Assembly: GCF_900218065.1 (NCBI RefSeq)
Contig: NZ_OBMU01000003.1
Location: forward strand, 276,549 to 340,548
DNA length: 64,000 bases
From: Novosphingobium sp. Chol11
GTDB taxonomy: Bacteria; Pseudomonadota; Alphaproteobacteria; Sphingomonadales; Sphingomonadaceae
Direction of reading: 5' to 3'
Part shown: piece after piece, positions 9,209 to 19,321 of the stretch
How the letters are laid out: every line of letters begins with the position of its first letter
Numbering within the stretch: the first letter of the stretch is position 1
Notes under the pieces: model-generated
The model's database searches: none
What the model was told of the DNA's origin: nothing
The model's input: only the letters and a program-made list of their open reading frames with translations
Program-made: the position numbers and the translations under genes

Positions 9209-9982
9209 TCAGGCGCTGACCTGTACTTCGCTTATCAGGGTCAGCACCTGCTCGGCATGTTCCTTCCGGCAGATCAGCAGGTCGGGCAAATACACATCTT
9301 CCTGATTATAGATCAGCGGACTGCCGTCGATGCGCGAGCAGTGCAGGCCGTGCGCCTGCGCCACCGCGACCGGGGCCATGCTGTCCCATTCATATTGGCC
9401 GCCGGAATGGAGGTAGATGTCCGCCTGACCCAGGATCACGGCCATCGCCTTGGCGCCTGCCGATCCCATCGGCACCAGCTCAGCGTCGAGCCGTTCGGCG
9501 ACCGCCACCGCTTCCTTCGCGGGGCGGGTGCGCGACACGACCATGCGCAGCTTTTCGGGCGCGGGCGGCAGCGGGCGCGGCTGATCGGACCGCAACACGG
9601 TGCCGCCACCGGCGCCGGTGAGGTCGAGGCCCGGCAGCGCGACCGCGCCCAGCACGGCCTCGCCGTCGACAGCCATGCCGACATGAACCGCCCAGTCGGA
9701 CCGCTCTTCGCCATATTCGCGGGTGCCATCGACCGGATCGACGATCCAGACGCGGCTCTTGGCGAGCCGTTCGGGATTGTCCTTTTCCTCCTCCGACAGG
9801 AGGCCGTCTTCGGGACGGACCTCCCGCAGGGCGTGGACGAGGAACTGGTTGGCGGTCTGATCGCCCGCCTTGCCCAGCGCCTTGGGGCTGAACAGCCCCG
9901 AAGCCCGCACGTTGATCAGGATCCGGCCCGCGACCTCGGCGAGGTGCGCGGCAAGATCGCCATCGCTCATCGCCTCGCTCAT
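9209..9982 (-). CDS. cysQ: 3'(2'),5'-bisphosphate nucleotidase CysQ
   Basis: A 257-residue inositol-monophosphatase-fold enzyme. CysQ hydrolyses 3'-phosphoadenosine 5'-phosphate (or PAPS) to AMP/APS, clearing the by-product of sulfate reduction. Metal-binding motifs are visible: the [13 protein letters not shown] acidic loop, [13 protein letters not shown], and [15 protein letters not shown] near the C-terminus. Its ATG overlaps the stop of cysNC by 4 bases, making it the last gene of a cysD-cysNC-cysQ operon. Related inositol monophosphatases share the fold, but the operon context makes CysQ the best call. Confidence 0.93.
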   Translation of the reverse strand: MSEAMSDGDLAAHLAEVAGRILINVRASGLFSPKALGKAGDQTANQFLVHALREVRPEDGLLSEEEKDNPERLAKSRVWIVDPVDGTREYGEERSDWAVHVGMAVDGEAVLGAVALPGLDLTGAGGGTVLRSDQPRPLPPAPEKLRMVVSRTRPAKEAVAVAERLDAELVPMGSAGAKAMAVILGQADIYLHSGGQYEWDSMAPVAVAQAHGLHCSRIDGSPLIYNQEDVYLPDLLICRKEHAEQVLTLISEVQVSA

Positions 9983-11892
9983 GGGATCAGCCTCGCGATG
10001 ATGAGGTCGGCCGCCTCGTCCGCCGTCAGCGACGTGGTGTCGATGCGGATTTCCGGATCCTCTGGCGGCTCATAGGGGCTGTCGATGCCGGTGAAGTTCT
10101 TGAGTTCACCCGACCGCGCCTTCTTGTAGAGACCCTTGACGTCGCGCGCCTCTGCTTCGGCGAGTGGCGTGTCGATATGCACTTCGACAAACTCGCCCGG
10201 CTGCATCATCTGGCGCACCATTTCGCGTTCCGAACGGAAGGGCGAGATGAAGGCGGTGATGACGATCAGACCCGCGTCGGTCATGAGCTTCGCAACCTCG
10301 CCAACGCGGCGGATATTTTCCACACGGTCGGCATCGGTGAAGCCCAGGTCCTTGTTGAGGCCATGGCGGACATTGTCCCCGTCGAGCAGGAAGGTGTGGC
10401 GGTTCATCCGCGCCAGCTTCTTTTCGACAAGGTTGGCGATGGTCGACTTGCCCGCGCCAGACAGGCCCGTGAACCACAGCACCGCAGGCTTCTGGTTCTT
10501 GAGGCCCGCATGGAATTCGCGGGTCACATCGGTCGCCTGCCAGTGGACATTCTGCGCCCGCCGCAGCGAGAAGTGCAGCATGCCGGCAGCCACGGTGGCG
10601 TTGGTGATCTTGTCGATCAGGATGAAGCCGCCGAGCGTGCGGTTCTGCTCATAAGGCTCGAACACGATCTGCTTGTCGGTCGACAGGTTCGCGACACCGA
10701 TGGCGTTCAGGTCCAGCGTCTTGGCCGCCAGATGCTCCATCGTGTTGACGTTCACCTGATATTTGGGTTGCTGCACCGTCGCGGTGACGGTCTGCGTCCC
10801 CACCTTCAGCCAATAGGGACGGCCGGGCAGCATTTCCTCGTCCGCCATCCAGACGATGGTCGCTTCGAACTGGTCGGCGGCCTGGGGCGGATTGTCGGCG
10901 AGCGCGATGACGTCGCCGCGCGAGCAGTCGATCTCATCGGCGAAGCAGATGGTGACGGACTGACCCGCGACGGCCTGCTCCAGATCGCCATCCAGCGTGA
11001 CGATGCGGGTGACGGTGCTGGTCTTGCCCGAAGGCAGCACGCGCACGGCGTCGCCCGGCTTCACCGTGCCGGTCGCGATCAGGCCGGAAAAGCCGCGGAA
11101 GTCGAGGTTCGGGCGGTTCACCCACTGCACCGGCATGCGGAATGGCTTTTCCGCGTCGGTCGCGCTGTTGACCTCAACGGTCTCCAGATGCGTGATGAGC
11201 GACGGACCTTTGTACCAGGGCGTGTTTTCCGAGGGGCCAGTGATATTGTCGCCCTTGAAGCCAGAAATCGGCATGGGCACGAAATGCTGGATGCCGATGG
11301 AGCGCGCGAATTCGGTATAGTCCTTGACGATGCCGTCGAAGACCGCCTGGTCATAATCGACCAGATCCATCTTGTTCACCGCCAGCACGATATTCCGGAT
11401 GCCGATCAGGTGCGCCAGATAGCTGTGACGCTTGGTCTGCGTCAGCACGCCCTTGCGCGCGTCGATCAGGATGACGGCGAGATCAGCGGTCGAAGCGCCG
11501 GTGACCATGTTGCGCGTATATTGTTCATGGCCAGGGGTGTCGGCGACGATGAACTTGCGCTTTTCGGTGGCGAAGAAGCGATAGGCGACGTCGATCGTGA
11601 TGCCCTGTTCACGCTCGGCGGCGAGGCCGTCGACGAGAAGGGCGAAGTCGATCTCCTGCCCCTGCGTGCCTACGCGCTTGCTGTCCGCCTCCAGCGCTGC
11701 CAGCTGATCCTCGAAGATCATCTTGCTGTCATAAAGCAGACGGCCGATCAGCGTGGACTTGCCATCGTCCACCGATCCGCAGGTGATGAAACGCAGCATC
11801 GTCTTGTGCTCATGCACCTTCAGATATTCGTCGATATCCTCGGCAATGAGGGCGTCGGTCTTGTAAATGGGTTCGTCGAGAGTGTCGGTCAT
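9979..11892 (-). CDS. cysN: Bifunctional sulfate adenylyltransferase subunit 1 / adenylylsulfate kinase (CysN-CysC fusion)
   Basis: This 637-residue fusion performs both steps of sulfate activation. The N-terminal half (about 1-430) is a GTPase of elongation-factor type, with the P-loop [15 protein letters not shown], the [12 protein letters not shown] switch and NKMD; it drives ATP sulfurylase activity with CysD. The C-terminal part (about 435-637) is APS kinase, with its own P-loop [17 protein letters not shown] and the [15 protein letters not shown] motif, making PAPS. The start at 11892 ([11 protein letters not shown]) gives the usual N-terminus. A repeat-containing spacer of about 230 bases separates it from cysD, and cysQ overlaps its end. 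Confidence 0.96.
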   Translation of the reverse strand: MTDTLDEPIYKTDALIAEDIDEYLKVHEHKTMLRFITCGSVDDGKSTLIGRLLYDSKMIFEDQLAALEADSKRVGTQGQEIDFALLVDGLAAEREQGITIDVAYRFFATEKRKFIVADTPGHEQYTRNMVTGASTADLAVILIDARKGVLTQTKRHSYLAHLIGIRNIVLAVNKMDLVDYDQAVFDGIVKDYTEFARSIGIQHFVPMPISGFKGDNITGPSENTPWYKGPSLITHLETVEVNSATDAEKPFRMPVQWVNRPNLDFRGFSGLIATGTVKPGDAVRVLPSGKTSTVTRIVTLDGDLEQAVAGQSVTICFADEIDCSRGDVIALADNPPQAADQFEATIVWMADEEMLPGRPYWLKVGTQTVTATVQQPKYQVNVNTMEHLAAKTLDLNAIGVANLSTDKQIVFEPYEQNRTLGGFILIDKITNATVAAGMLHFSLRRAQNVHWQATDVTREFHAGLKNQKPAVLWFTGLSGAGKSTIANLVEKKLARMNRHTFLLDGDNVRHGLNKDLGFTDADRVENIRRVGEVAKLMTDAGLIVITAFISPFRSEREMVRQMMQPGEFVEVHIDTPLAEAEARDVKGLYKKARSGELKNFTGIDSPYEPPEDPEIRIDTTSLTADEAADLIIARLIP

Positions 11893-11907
11893 GTCATCTG
11901 TCCCGTC

Positions 11908-12098
11908 ATCCCAGTGCAAGCTGGGATCTCGTTGATCTGGTTAAGAGGGTTCACGCGGAGCCGCAGAGACGCAGAGAGGCCGCGCACGCGGCGAAGCCGC
12001 ATTGCCGGACAAGTCGCAGCATCAGGCCGCACCATGGTCAAAAGGAAAACGCCTGCGGCTTGATGCAGCCCCTCCGCGTCTTCGCGTCTCCGCGTGAG
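11908..12098. repeat. Composite repetitive element in the cysD-cysNC spacer
   Basis: Two inverted repeats fill the spacer. The first is ATCCCAG (11908-11914) with CTGGGAT (11921-11927), a compact hairpin. The second has arms of about 28 bases: TCACGCGGAGCCGCAGAGAC at 11951 and onward pairs imperfectly with the complement of 12070-12096 (CCTCCGCGTCTTCGCGTCTC and onward). Both resemble short extragenic palindromes dispersed in sphingomonad genomes. No open frame here looks real. They may attenuate transcription or stabilise mRNA between the two genes. Confidence 0.6.
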
Positions 12099-12121
12099 CA
12101 AAGATGGGCGCACCGCCGCCA

Positions 12122-13033
12122 TCAGAAGTAGCCTTCCTGCTTCTTCTTCTCCATGCCCGCGCCACCCGCGTCCTTGTCGATGGCGCGGCCCTGGCGTTCG
12201 GATGTGGTGGTCAGCAGCGTTTCCTGAATGACTTCCGGCAGCGTCTGCGCGTTGCTCTCCACCGCGCCGGTCAGCGGATAGCAGCCGAGCGTCCGGAAGC
12301 GGATCGAGCGCATCACCGGCTCTTCGCCCGGCTTCAGCGGGAAGCGCTCGTCGTCCACCATCAGCAGCATGCCGTCACGCTCGACCGTGGGCCGTTCCTG
12401 CGCGAAGTAAAGCGGCACGATCGGCACATTGTTGAGGTGGATATATTGCCAGATATCCAGCTCGGTCCAGTTGCTGATCGGGAAGACGCGGATGCTCTCA
12501 CCCTTGTTCTTCTTGGCGTTGTAGAGGTTCCACAGTTCAGGACGCTGGTTCTTCGGGTCCCAGCCGTGCGAAGCAGTGCGGAAGGAGAAGATGCGCTCCT
12601 TGGCGCGGCTCTTTTCCTCGTCGCGGCGCGCGCCGCCGAAAGCTGCGTCGAAGCCATAGAGGTCGAGCGCCTGCTTCAGACCTTCGGTCTTCCACATGTC
12701 GGTGTGCAGCGGGCCGTGGTCGAACGGGTTGATCCCCCGCTCCTTCGCCTCAGGATTTTGATAGACCAGCAGTTCCATGCCGCTCTCCCGCGCCATGCGG
12801 TCGCGCAGGTCGTACATCGCCTTGAACTTCCAGGTCGTGTCGACGTGGAGCAAGGGAAATGGCGGCGGCGAAGGATAAAATGCCTTGCGGGCGAGATGCA
12901 GCATCACGGCGCTGTCCTTGCCCACGGAATATAGCATGACCGGCTTTTCAGCCTCAGCCACAACCTCTCTCAAAATATGAATGCTCTCCGCTTCCAGGCG
13001 CGCCAGGTGGGTGAGCGTGTTATTGTCTGTCAT
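12122..13033 (-). CDS. cysD: Sulfate adenylyltransferase subunit 2 (CysD)
   Basis: A 303-residue PP-loop ATP pyrophosphatase-family protein, the catalytic ATP sulfurylase subunit that makes APS from sulfate and ATP with CysN. The N-terminal block reads [20 protein letters not shown]. The PP-loop [18 protein letters not shown], the LHVDTTWKF motif and the [20 protein letters not shown] loop are all present, as is the C-terminal [12 protein letters not shown] region. Length matches the family. It is the first gene of the operon; cysNC follows after the repeat-containing spacer. Confidence 0.96.
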   Translation of the reverse strand: MTDNNTLTHLARLEAESIHILREVVAEAEKPVMLYSVGKDSAVMLHLARKAFYPSPPPFPLLHVDTTWKFKAMYDLRDRMARESGMELLVYQNPEAKERGINPFDHGPLHTDMWKTEGLKQALDLYGFDAAFGGARRDEEKSRAKERIFSFRTASHGWDPKNQRPELWNLYNAKKNKGESIRVFPISNWTELDIWQYIHLNNVPIVPLYFAQERPTVERDGMLLMVDDERFPLKPGEEPVMRSIRFRTLGCYPLTGAVESNAQTLPEVIQETLLTTTSERQGRAIDKDAGGAGMEKKKQEGYF

Positions 13034-13124
13034 CGTCTTTTCCAGCCTTTCGCCGATCCAGATGACAGAAGGTGCGAATCATCAAACCTCCCAAATGGGA
13101 GAGCTTCATTTTCTCTCGCAAAAG

Positions 13125-13739
13125 TCAGGCCCGGCGCGCTTTTGGCCCCAGGGATTGCAGATCCGCCTCGTAGCCCGAAATGATACGTTCCAATGTAACC
13201 CGGTAATCACCGAGGATCGCTGGCAGCGGATCCCATTCATTCTCGTCTTCGGCGATCAGTTGAGCGAGTCCTTCTCTCCGCATCATGCTGATTGCAGCGC
13301 CAATCACGACCTGGTTGACTTCGATATATGCGTTAACTGCCAAATTCGCAGGAAGGCCTCTGTTTTCCAGCATCATGAGCACCCTTGCAGAATAGTCGAA
13401 CGAATGCTGCTCAGGTTCTTTGGCCATCAAATTGGTGATGAGTTGAGGCAGGGATTGAAACAGCCGATAGGTAATCGTGGCATGCTCGCGCAATATTTCT
13501 TGCCAACTCTGCCCTTCATCCTTGATCAGTGCCTGCCCGACAAGGCGCTGCGCCACGAGTTCAAGCAGATGCTCGCGGCCACGGACATAGCCATATAATG
13601 TTGCGACGCCGGTATTCAGCTTTTCGGCGACCAGACTCATTTCCAGCTTGGCGATGCCCACTTCGCAAGCGGCATCGACAATCGCTTCCAGCGTCAGTCT
13701 TCGGGGACGCCCTACCGTCCGTTTCGACTGCCTAGGCAT
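13125..13739 (-). CDS. TetR/AcrR family transcriptional regulator
   Basis: A 204-residue regulator. The N-terminal DNA-binding domain is introduced by RPRRLTLEAIVDAACEVG and has the recognition-helix segment MSLVAEKLNTGVATLYGYVRGREHLLELV. The rest is an unassigned helical ligand-binding domain. The ATG at 13739 is favoured over 13757 because GGAGAG lies just upstream. It is downstream of, and co-directional with, the MFS exporter with an 88-base gap, so it may repress that gene. The ligand is unknown. Confidence 0.85.
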   Translation of the reverse strand: MPRQSKRTVGRPRRLTLEAIVDAACEVGIAKLEMSLVAEKLNTGVATLYGYVRGREHLLELVAQRLVGQALIKDEGQSWQEILREHATITYRLFQSLPQLITNLMAKEPEQHSFDYSARVLMMLENRGLPANLAVNAYIEVNQVVIGAAISMMRREGLAQLIAEDENEWDPLPAILGDYRVTLERIISGYEADLQSLGPKARRA

Positions 13740-13827
13740 GCCGCTCTCCAACTCCATTTCAGAGCGATTCTAACGCTCCTGCCGATATTGACAACGCTTC
13801 CCGTCGGCCCAGACCGAACCGGTTGAT

Positions 13828-15516
13828 CTAAGGATAGATTATATCGATTGCTTCATCCCGCCGGTCTGGCGTGTCTGCACGCCATCGCACAGAACCGGTC
13901 GGCCGTTCAAGCCGCCGCCGCACCCGACCTTCATTGCTGCCCTCATGAAATATGTTGACCGCGTCTTCCACCTGCCGGTCGCTAATGGTCATGCGGTCGC
14001 GCTGGCGCAGATAGTCGCCCCAAGTCGGACAGTGATAATGTTCCGTCCAAAGCGCAGGATCGGCGATGTCGCGCGCCACTGACCAGCCAAAGGCACCGCT
14101 ACGCAGGCGAGCACTGCGCAGCTTCTGCACGGCCGCGTAGAAATCGCGAGCCTTGTCAATATCGACCCTGTAATCGATCTCCACGATGATCGGCCCACTT
14201 CGCGGCGTCAGCGCCAACCCGACCTGCGGTTGATGGGTGAGGATGCTTTCTTCCAGGCCGTCAGGCAGCGATGGGGCAAGTGGAATGATGAGGCCCAGCA
14301 GCGCGCTCAACATCATAGCCGCTCCCGACAACATCATCGCTTCACCAGTGCCGAATGCACTGGCGACCGATCCCCAAATCCACGCCCCCAGCGCGAGCCC
14401 GCCCGTCAATGCCGAGCCGTAGCAGGCAAGCGCGCGCGCCGTGACCCAGCGAGGTGCAGACATTTGAACCGCGACGTTGAACTGCGCGACCAGGATCATC
14501 CAGGCTGCTCCGGCGATCATCAATGCAGTGCAGGTGAGAAGCGTATTGCCGCTGACTCCCGCGAGGAGGATCATGGCGCCGAGCAGCAGGGACAGAGACC
14601 GGGCAGCCTTTTCCGGCCGCAATCTTTGACGGACAAAATCAAGTCCGGCAGCCCCCAACACAGCGCCTACGCCATAGGCGCCCAGCAGCAGTCCATAGGT
14701 GCTCGCCGTGCCCTGCAGCAGGTCCTTTGCGATGAGCGGCGTCAGAGCCGACACGGATGCCCCGGCAAGCCCTACGACATGGGTGCGGATGAGCACCACG
14801 CGGATGGATGGTGCGTGAAGTGCGTAGCGGACGCCCGATATGATCGCCCGGTCGATCCGCTCCGGCGGCAAGCGCGAAGGCTTATGCTCTCGCTGCCAAA
14901 GCAGGAAGGCGATGATCAAGGGGAGGTAGAAGACGGCATTGGCCGCGAAGGCGGCCATCGCTCCAAAGGCAGCCACGATGATGCCGCCGATCGCCGGACC
15001 GAAGCTGCGGGCAACATTGTAGCTGATCGTTCCCAGGGCAATGGCTGCAGGAAGATGTTCGCCGCTCACCTGCTCGCCGATCGATGCCTGCCATGCAGGC
15101 CCGAACAGAGCGACCCCTGCCCCGATCAGAAAACAGAAGAGCAGCAATGTCCAAGGAGAGAGCAACCCGGCGCCCGCAAGCAGCGTCAGTCCCACGGCCA
15201 TCAAGGACGCGAATATGAGCCCGGCCAGCGCCACCTTGCGCCGGTCGAACATATCCGCGATCGCCCCAGCGGGGAGCGCCACCAGCATCAGGGGCAGCAT
15301 GAGGGCGGTCTGCACCAGCGCCACCATCTGTGGCGATGCACTGAGCCGCGTCATCAGCCAGGCAGCACCGACGCCTTGGATCAACTGGCCGAAATTCGAA
15401 AAGAGGCTGGCGATCCAGATGGTGCGATAGGTCCGCTGCCGCAGTGGTTCCAGCAGGGTGAAGCGCCCTGCCGGGGTTGGCACTGTATCAGCCATGGTTC
15501 CGGCCTTGTCGCTCAT
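13828..15516 (-). CDS. MFS transporter with C-terminal ABM-like domain (MFS_3/EntS-like)
   Basis: A 562-residue major-facilitator protein of the MFS_3 group. About twelve membrane helices cover residues 25-420, with the early motif GAIADMFDRRKVALAGLIFA after helix two. After the membrane part comes a soluble region of about 130 residues (IIVEIDYRVDIDKARDFYAA, then WTEHYHCPTWGDYLRQRDRM). It resembles an antibiotic-biosynthesis-monooxygenase-like domain seen at the end of this subfamily. Probable role: export of a small molecule or siderophore-like compound. The TetR gene downstream is a plausible regulator. Confidence 0.88.
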   Translation of the reverse strand: MSDKAGTMADTVPTPAGRFTLLEPLRQRTYRTIWIASLFSNFGQLIQGVGAAWLMTRLSASPQMVALVQTALMLPLMLVALPAGAIADMFDRRKVALAGLIFASLMAVGLTLLAGAGLLSPWTLLLFCFLIGAGVALFGPAWQASIGEQVSGEHLPAAIALGTISYNVARSFGPAIGGIIVAAFGAMAAFAANAVFYLPLIIAFLLWQREHKPSRLPPERIDRAIISGVRYALHAPSIRVVLIRTHVVGLAGASVSALTPLIAKDLLQGTASTYGLLLGAYGVGAVLGAAGLDFVRQRLRPEKAARSLSLLLGAMILLAGVSGNTLLTCTALMIAGAAWMILVAQFNVAVQMSAPRWVTARALACYGSALTGGLALGAWIWGSVASAFGTGEAMMLSGAAMMLSALLGLIIPLAPSLPDGLEESILTHQPQVGLALTPRSGPIIVEIDYRVDIDKARDFYAAVQKLRSARLRSGAFGWSVARDIADPALWTEHYHCPTWGDYLRQRDRMTISDRQVEDAVNIFHEGSNEGRVRRRLERPTGSVRWRADTPDRRDEAIDIIYP

Positions 15517-15624
15517 CCCTATTCCCGTTTCCTGTGCTGAACCCGGTTCGCATGGCTGCTTGAACGAAATCGCGCTGACCGTCCTGGACTTTTCTAGCGC
15601 GGCGCGCGTCCTGCATCTTCGCTA

Positions 15625-16383
15625 TCAGGTCCGGCGGAACTTGGGTGGGCGTTTTTCGAAGAAAGCGGCGAAGGCTTCCTGAGCTTCTTCCGACTCCAGC
15701 ATCTGCTCGAAAAGCCGCGCTTCCTCGTCGATGCGATCAAGCAACAGCGCCTGATCACCCTTCAACAGACGCCGAGTGGCGGCCAAGGCCAAAGGCGGCT
15801 TTTGCATGAGAGCGGATGCCTTTGCGCGAGCATGCTCGACCAGTTCGCTGCCGTTTATGACAGCCGTTACCAAGCCCGCGCGATCTGCCGTTTCGGCGTC
15901 CATCGGTTCGCCCAACAACAACATCGCCGCCGCCTTCGCATAGCCCAGGGTGGCAGGCGCGAGCAGGCTTGAGCCTGCTTCCGGCACGATGCCGAGATTG
16001 ACGAAAGGCATGATGAAACGAGCGTCGGGCGCTGCATAGACAAGGTCGCAGTGGAACAGCATCGTCGTGCCCACGCCCACCGCCAGTCCCTGGACGGCGG
16101 CGACCAGCGGCTTGTCGAAGCTTGCGATCGCGCGGATGAAGGCGAATGCCGCGGCGCCGCCCTGCGGGCCTTGCGTGAAGTCTTTAAGGTCATTGCCCGC
16201 GCAGAAGGCGTCTCCCTTTCCCGCGATCAGGACCGCGCCGATATCCTTCCGCGCCGACGCATCGGCAAGGGCGGCTGTCATGCTGTTGTACATGGCCGCG
16301 GTCAGCGCATTCTTCTTGTCCGGGCGATCGATATGGATTTCCAGGACGCCGTCCCGTTCGATGATACCGATCTCGTCGCTCAT
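15625..16383 (-). CDS. Enoyl-CoA hydratase/isomerase family protein (crotonase fold)
   Basis: A 252-residue crotonase. Crotonases hydrate or isomerise enoyl-CoA thioesters in beta-oxidation-type routes. Visible elements: the N-terminal LEIHIDRPDKKNALTAAMYN, the first oxyanion-hole segment KGDAFCAGNDLKDF, and AAVQGLAVGVGTTMLFHCDL followed by PFVNLGIVPEAGSSLLAPAT with a glutamate at the usual catalytic site. The start MSDEIGII at 16383 follows a GGAGAC site; the upstream extension of the frame is not protein-like. It is divergent from the SBF-like transporter by 87 bases. The substrate is not inferable. Confidence 0.92.
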   Translation of the reverse strand: MSDEIGIIERDGVLEIHIDRPDKKNALTAAMYNSMTAALADASARKDIGAVLIAGKGDAFCAGNDLKDFTQGPQGGAAAFAFIRAIASFDKPLVAAVQGLAVGVGTTMLFHCDLVYAAPDARFIMPFVNLGIVPEAGSSLLAPATLGYAKAAAMLLLGEPMDAETADRAGLVTAVINGSELVEHARAKASALMQKPPLALAATRRLLKGDQALLLDRIDEEARLFEQMLESEEAQEAFAAFFEKRPPKFRRT

Positions 16384-16470
16384 GTCAGTCTCCATTTCCA
16401 GACTGTCCACTAATCGGCGAATTGGCCCGGCGTCTATTCTTTTCCCGCCAGACTGCCTACAGCCACAGGG

Positions 16471-17460
16471 ATGAGCCGTCTTCGGGAAATTGCCGACCCA
16501 TTCCTCATGCTGCTGATTGCGATGGTGGCGCTTGCCTCCTTCATGCCCGCGCGGGGAGAGGGCGCGCATGTCGTCGGGATATTTGCGGACGCGGGTATCG
16601 TACTCCTGTTCTTCCTGCACGGCGCGAAGCTGTCACGTGACGCGATCTGGAACGGCGCGAAGGCGTGGAAGCTGCATCTGGCGACGCTGGGAACGACATT
16701 TGCGCTGTTCCCGCTGATCGGGCTGGCGACGCAGCAGGTGGAGGCGATCCCAGTTCAGATGCGGGCGGGATTGCTGTTCCTGACGCTGCTGCCATCGACG
16801 GTGCAGTCGTCGATCGCTTTCACGGCGATTGCCCGCGGGAATGTCGCGGCGGCGGTGGTGAGTGCGTCCTTTTCCAACCTTTTGGGCATCGTGCTGACGC
16901 CGTTGCTGGTGGCGCTGTTGATGCAGAAGGCGGCGGGAGGCGCAGGCAGTCTGATTTCCCTGTCGGCGATCGAGGGGATCGTGCTGCAATTGCTCCTGCC
17001 CTTCCTGCTCGGTCATCTGGCGCGGCCGTGGATTGGCGGCTTCGTGTCGCGGCACAAGGCTATGCTGGGACGGGTGGATCGGGGATCGATCCTGCTGATC
17101 GTCTACTCCGCATTCAGCGCGGCCGTGGTCGAGGGACTGTGGCACAAGGTTTCGCGTGGTGAATTGATGCTGATGGCGCTGTTGTCGATCGCTATTCTGG
17201 CAGTGGTGCTGCTGTTTACCTGGGGACTGGGAAAACTGCTGGGACTGTCGCGGGAAGATGCGGTGGTGTTGCAGTTTTGCGGGTCGAAGAAGAGTCTGGC
17301 GACGGGGGTGCCAATTGCGGGGGTTCTTTTTCCGGCAAGTGCGGTGGGACCGATATTATTGCCGGTCATGCTGTTCCATCAGATTCAGTTGATGGTTTGC
17401 GCGGGATTGGCGCGGCGGTATGGAAGTCGTGAAGGAAGTAGTGAATTAAAAGAGTTTTGA
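16471..17460 (+). CDS. Bile acid:sodium symporter-like family transporter (SBF-like, YfeH type)
   Basis: A 329-residue integral membrane protein with about nine to ten helices. It matches the SBF-like family: the N-terminal LREIADPFLMLLIAMVALAS, the LLFFLHGAKLSRDAIWNGAKAWKLH stretch, and the conserved ARGNVAAAVVSASFSNLLGI and FCGSKKSLATGVPIAGVLF segments. Members are secondary carriers for organic anions; the real substrate of this branch is largely unknown. The gene ends shortly before the phytoene-desaturase-like gene, which may be co-transcribed. Confidence 0.9.
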   Translation: MSRLREIADPFLMLLIAMVALASFMPARGEGAHVVGIFADAGIVLLFFLHGAKLSRDAIWNGAKAWKLHLATLGTTFALFPLIGLATQQVEAIPVQMRAGLLFLTLLPSTVQSSIAFTAIARGNVAAAVVSASFSNLLGIVLTPLLVALLMQKAAGGAGSLISLSAIEGIVLQLLLPFLLGHLARPWIGGFVSRHKAMLGRVDRGSILLIVYSAFSAAVVEGLWHKVSRGELMLMALLSIAILAVVLLFTWGLGKLLGLSREDAVVLQFCGSKKSLATGVPIAGVLFPASAVGPILLPVMLFHQIQLMVCAGLARRYGSREGSSELKEF

Positions 17461-17497
17461 GGAGAACCCTCCCCCCGCCAACCGAGTTGTTGTACAT

Positions 17498-19111
17498 ATG
17501 TATAAATATGACGCGGTCATTATCGGGGGTGGGCATAACGGGCTGGTCTGCGCATTCTACCTGGCGCGGGCGGGGTACAAGGTGCGGATACTGGAGCGGC
17601 GCGGCATAATCGGCGGCGCTGCGGTGACGGAAGAGTTCCACCCCGGCTTCCGCAATTCCGTCGCGAGCTACACCGTCAGCTTGCTGCATCCCAAGGTGAT
17701 CAAGGACATGGCGCTCGCCGATCACGGCTATCGCGTGATCGAGCGGCCGATCGCCAATTTCCTGCCGCTGCCCGACGGACGCTATCTGAAAGTGGGCGGC
17801 GGGCTGGAAAGGACGCAAGGAGAGTTCGCCAAGTTCAGCAAGAAGGATGCGGCCGCCCTTCCCCATTACCAGGCAACGCTGGAGAGGATCGCGGACGTGC
17901 TGCGCGGGCTGATGCTGGAGACGCCGCCCAATGCGGGCGACGGGCTGCCGATGCTGATCGCGGCCCTGTCGCAGGGCAAGCGGGTGGCGGCACTGCCGCT
18001 GGAGGCACGGCGCGACCTGCTGGACCTGTTCCTGAAATCCGCCCGCGCGTTCCTGGATGGCTGGTTCGAAAGCGATCCGGTCAAGGCGGTCTTCGCCTTC
18101 GACGCCGTGGTCGGCAACTACGCGTCCCCCGACACGCCCGGCAGTGCCTATGTCCTGCTGCACCATGTCATGGGACAGGTGAACGGCAAGAAGGGTGCGT
18201 GGGGCCATAGCGTCGGCGGCATGGGCGCGATCACGCAGGCGATGGCGCGGGTCGTAAGAGCGATGGGCGTCGAGATCAGCCTGGAAGCGCCGGTCGAGCA
18301 TGTGCTGGTGGACGGCGGGCGCGCCGTGGGCGTGCGCCTGGAAAGCGGCGAAGAGGTCATGGGCGCGGCGGTGATCGCCAATGTCGGACCCAAGCTGTTG
18401 TACGAACAGATGATGAATCCCGCCGACCTGCCGCAAGACTTCCGCAAGCGCATGCGCAACTTTAAAGTGGGGTCGGGCAGTTTCCGCATGAATGTCGCCC
18501 TGTCGGCACTGCCCGATTTTTCCTGCCTGCCCGGCAAGGGCGAACATCTGGAAGCCGGGATCATCATCGCGCCGGACATGGACTATATGGACCGCGCCTT
18601 TTCGGACGCGAAGACAGACGGATGGTCTCGCGCGCCGATCGTCGAAATGCTGATCCCGTCGATCATCGACGACAACCTTGCCCCGCCGGGATGCCATGTC
18701 GCAAGCCTGTTCTGCCAGCAATTTGCGCCGCAATTGCCCTATGGACGAAGCTGGGACGATGCTGGGCAAGCAGCGGCGGACGATGTCATCGCCACGATCG
18801 ATGATTATGCGCCGGGCTTTGCCGCGTCGGTGATCGCGCGAGACATATTGTCGCCGCTCGACCTTGAGCGGAAGTTCGGCATGGTCGGCGGCGACATCAT
18901 GCACGGCGCCATGACGCTGGACCAGTTGTGGGCGGCAAGGCCCGTGCTGGGCCAGGGCGCATATCGCGGACCTGTCGAGGGTCTTTACATGTGCGGCGCG
19001 GGCACGCATCCGGGCGGAGGCGTGAGCGGCGCGCCGGGACATAATGCGGCGCGCGCCGTGCTGAAGGACAAGGCGCTGGGTGGCCGGCTGTGGCAGCGGC
19101 GGAGCATTTGA
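17498..19111 (+). CDS. NAD(P)/FAD-dependent oxidoreductase, phytoene-desaturase/PYROXD2-like
   Basis: A 537-residue flavoprotein. The N-terminus carries the dinucleotide-binding motif DAVIIGGGHNGLVCAFYLAR followed by the ERR/GG turn typical of phytoene-desaturase-like enzymes. The C-terminal FAD motif GLYMCGAGTHPGGGVSGAPG is also intact. The closest recognisable group is PYROXD2-like oxidoreductases, whose substrates are poorly known; no other carotenoid gene is adjacent, so carotenoid work is not implied. The ATG at 17498 is poorly preceded by a ribosome site, but the encoded start (MYKYDAVIIGGG) is what the family needs. Confidence 0.88.
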   Translation: MYKYDAVIIGGGHNGLVCAFYLARAGYKVRILERRGIIGGAAVTEEFHPGFRNSVASYTVSLLHPKVIKDMALADHGYRVIERPIANFLPLPDGRYLKVGGGLERTQGEFAKFSKKDAAALPHYQATLERIADVLRGLMLETPPNAGDGLPMLIAALSQGKRVAALPLEARRDLLDLFLKSARAFLDGWFESDPVKAVFAFDAVVGNYASPDTPGSAYVLLHHVMGQVNGKKGAWGHSVGGMGAITQAMARVVRAMGVEISLEAPVEHVLVDGGRAVGVRLESGEEVMGAAVIANVGPKLLYEQMMNPADLPQDFRKRMRNFKVGSGSFRMNVALSALPDFSCLPGKGEHLEAGIIIAPDMDYMDRAFSDAKTDGWSRAPIVEMLIPSIIDDNLAPPGCHVASLFCQQFAPQLPYGRSWDDAGQAAADDVIATIDDYAPGFAASVIARDILSPLDLERKFGMVGGDIMHGAMTLDQLWAARPVLGQGAYRGPVEGLYMCGAGTHPGGGVSGAPGHNAARAVLKDKALGGRLWQRRSI

Positions 19112-19211
19112 CGCGGCTTGAGGCGATCAGGAGTCGTCCGGGACGCCCGGGAATCACCGTGGCGGAGAGAGGATCGGAAGGTCCGAACGGGCCAGGAGCG
19201 CTCTTTAACCC

Positions 19212-19231
19212 CCGGATTAGGTCGAATCCGG
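19212..19231. other. Perfect inverted repeat upstream of HU
   Basis: CCGGATT at 19212-19218 and AATCCGG at 19225-19231 form a 7-bp perfect stem around a 6-base loop, about 90 bases before the HU start and 100 bases after the oxidoreductase stop. There is no U-tract on the plus strand, so it could be an operator, a weak terminator, or an element of the HU leader. Confidence 0.35.
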
Positions 19232-19321
19232 CATGAAAATGTCGGTTAATCGGCAAAAACCCCTCTAGTTGCGGGCGATAAGACAGGTTAAGACCCGTCG
19301 TCCACGAAAGGGAGACGATCG

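Noticed and set aside
10177-12063. A 628-codon open frame on the plus strand
   Set aside because: It is antisense to the well-supported cysNC gene, its translation has no recognisable domain, and its codon pattern follows the complement of cysNC.
14230-15540. A 436-codon open frame on the plus strand
   Set aside because: It is antisense to the MFS transporter and has a Gln/Arg-rich shadow composition with no membrane segments.
17366-19042. A 558-codon open frame on the minus strand
   Set aside because: It is fully antisense to the FAD-dependent oxidoreductase, which has intact cofactor motifs at both ends.
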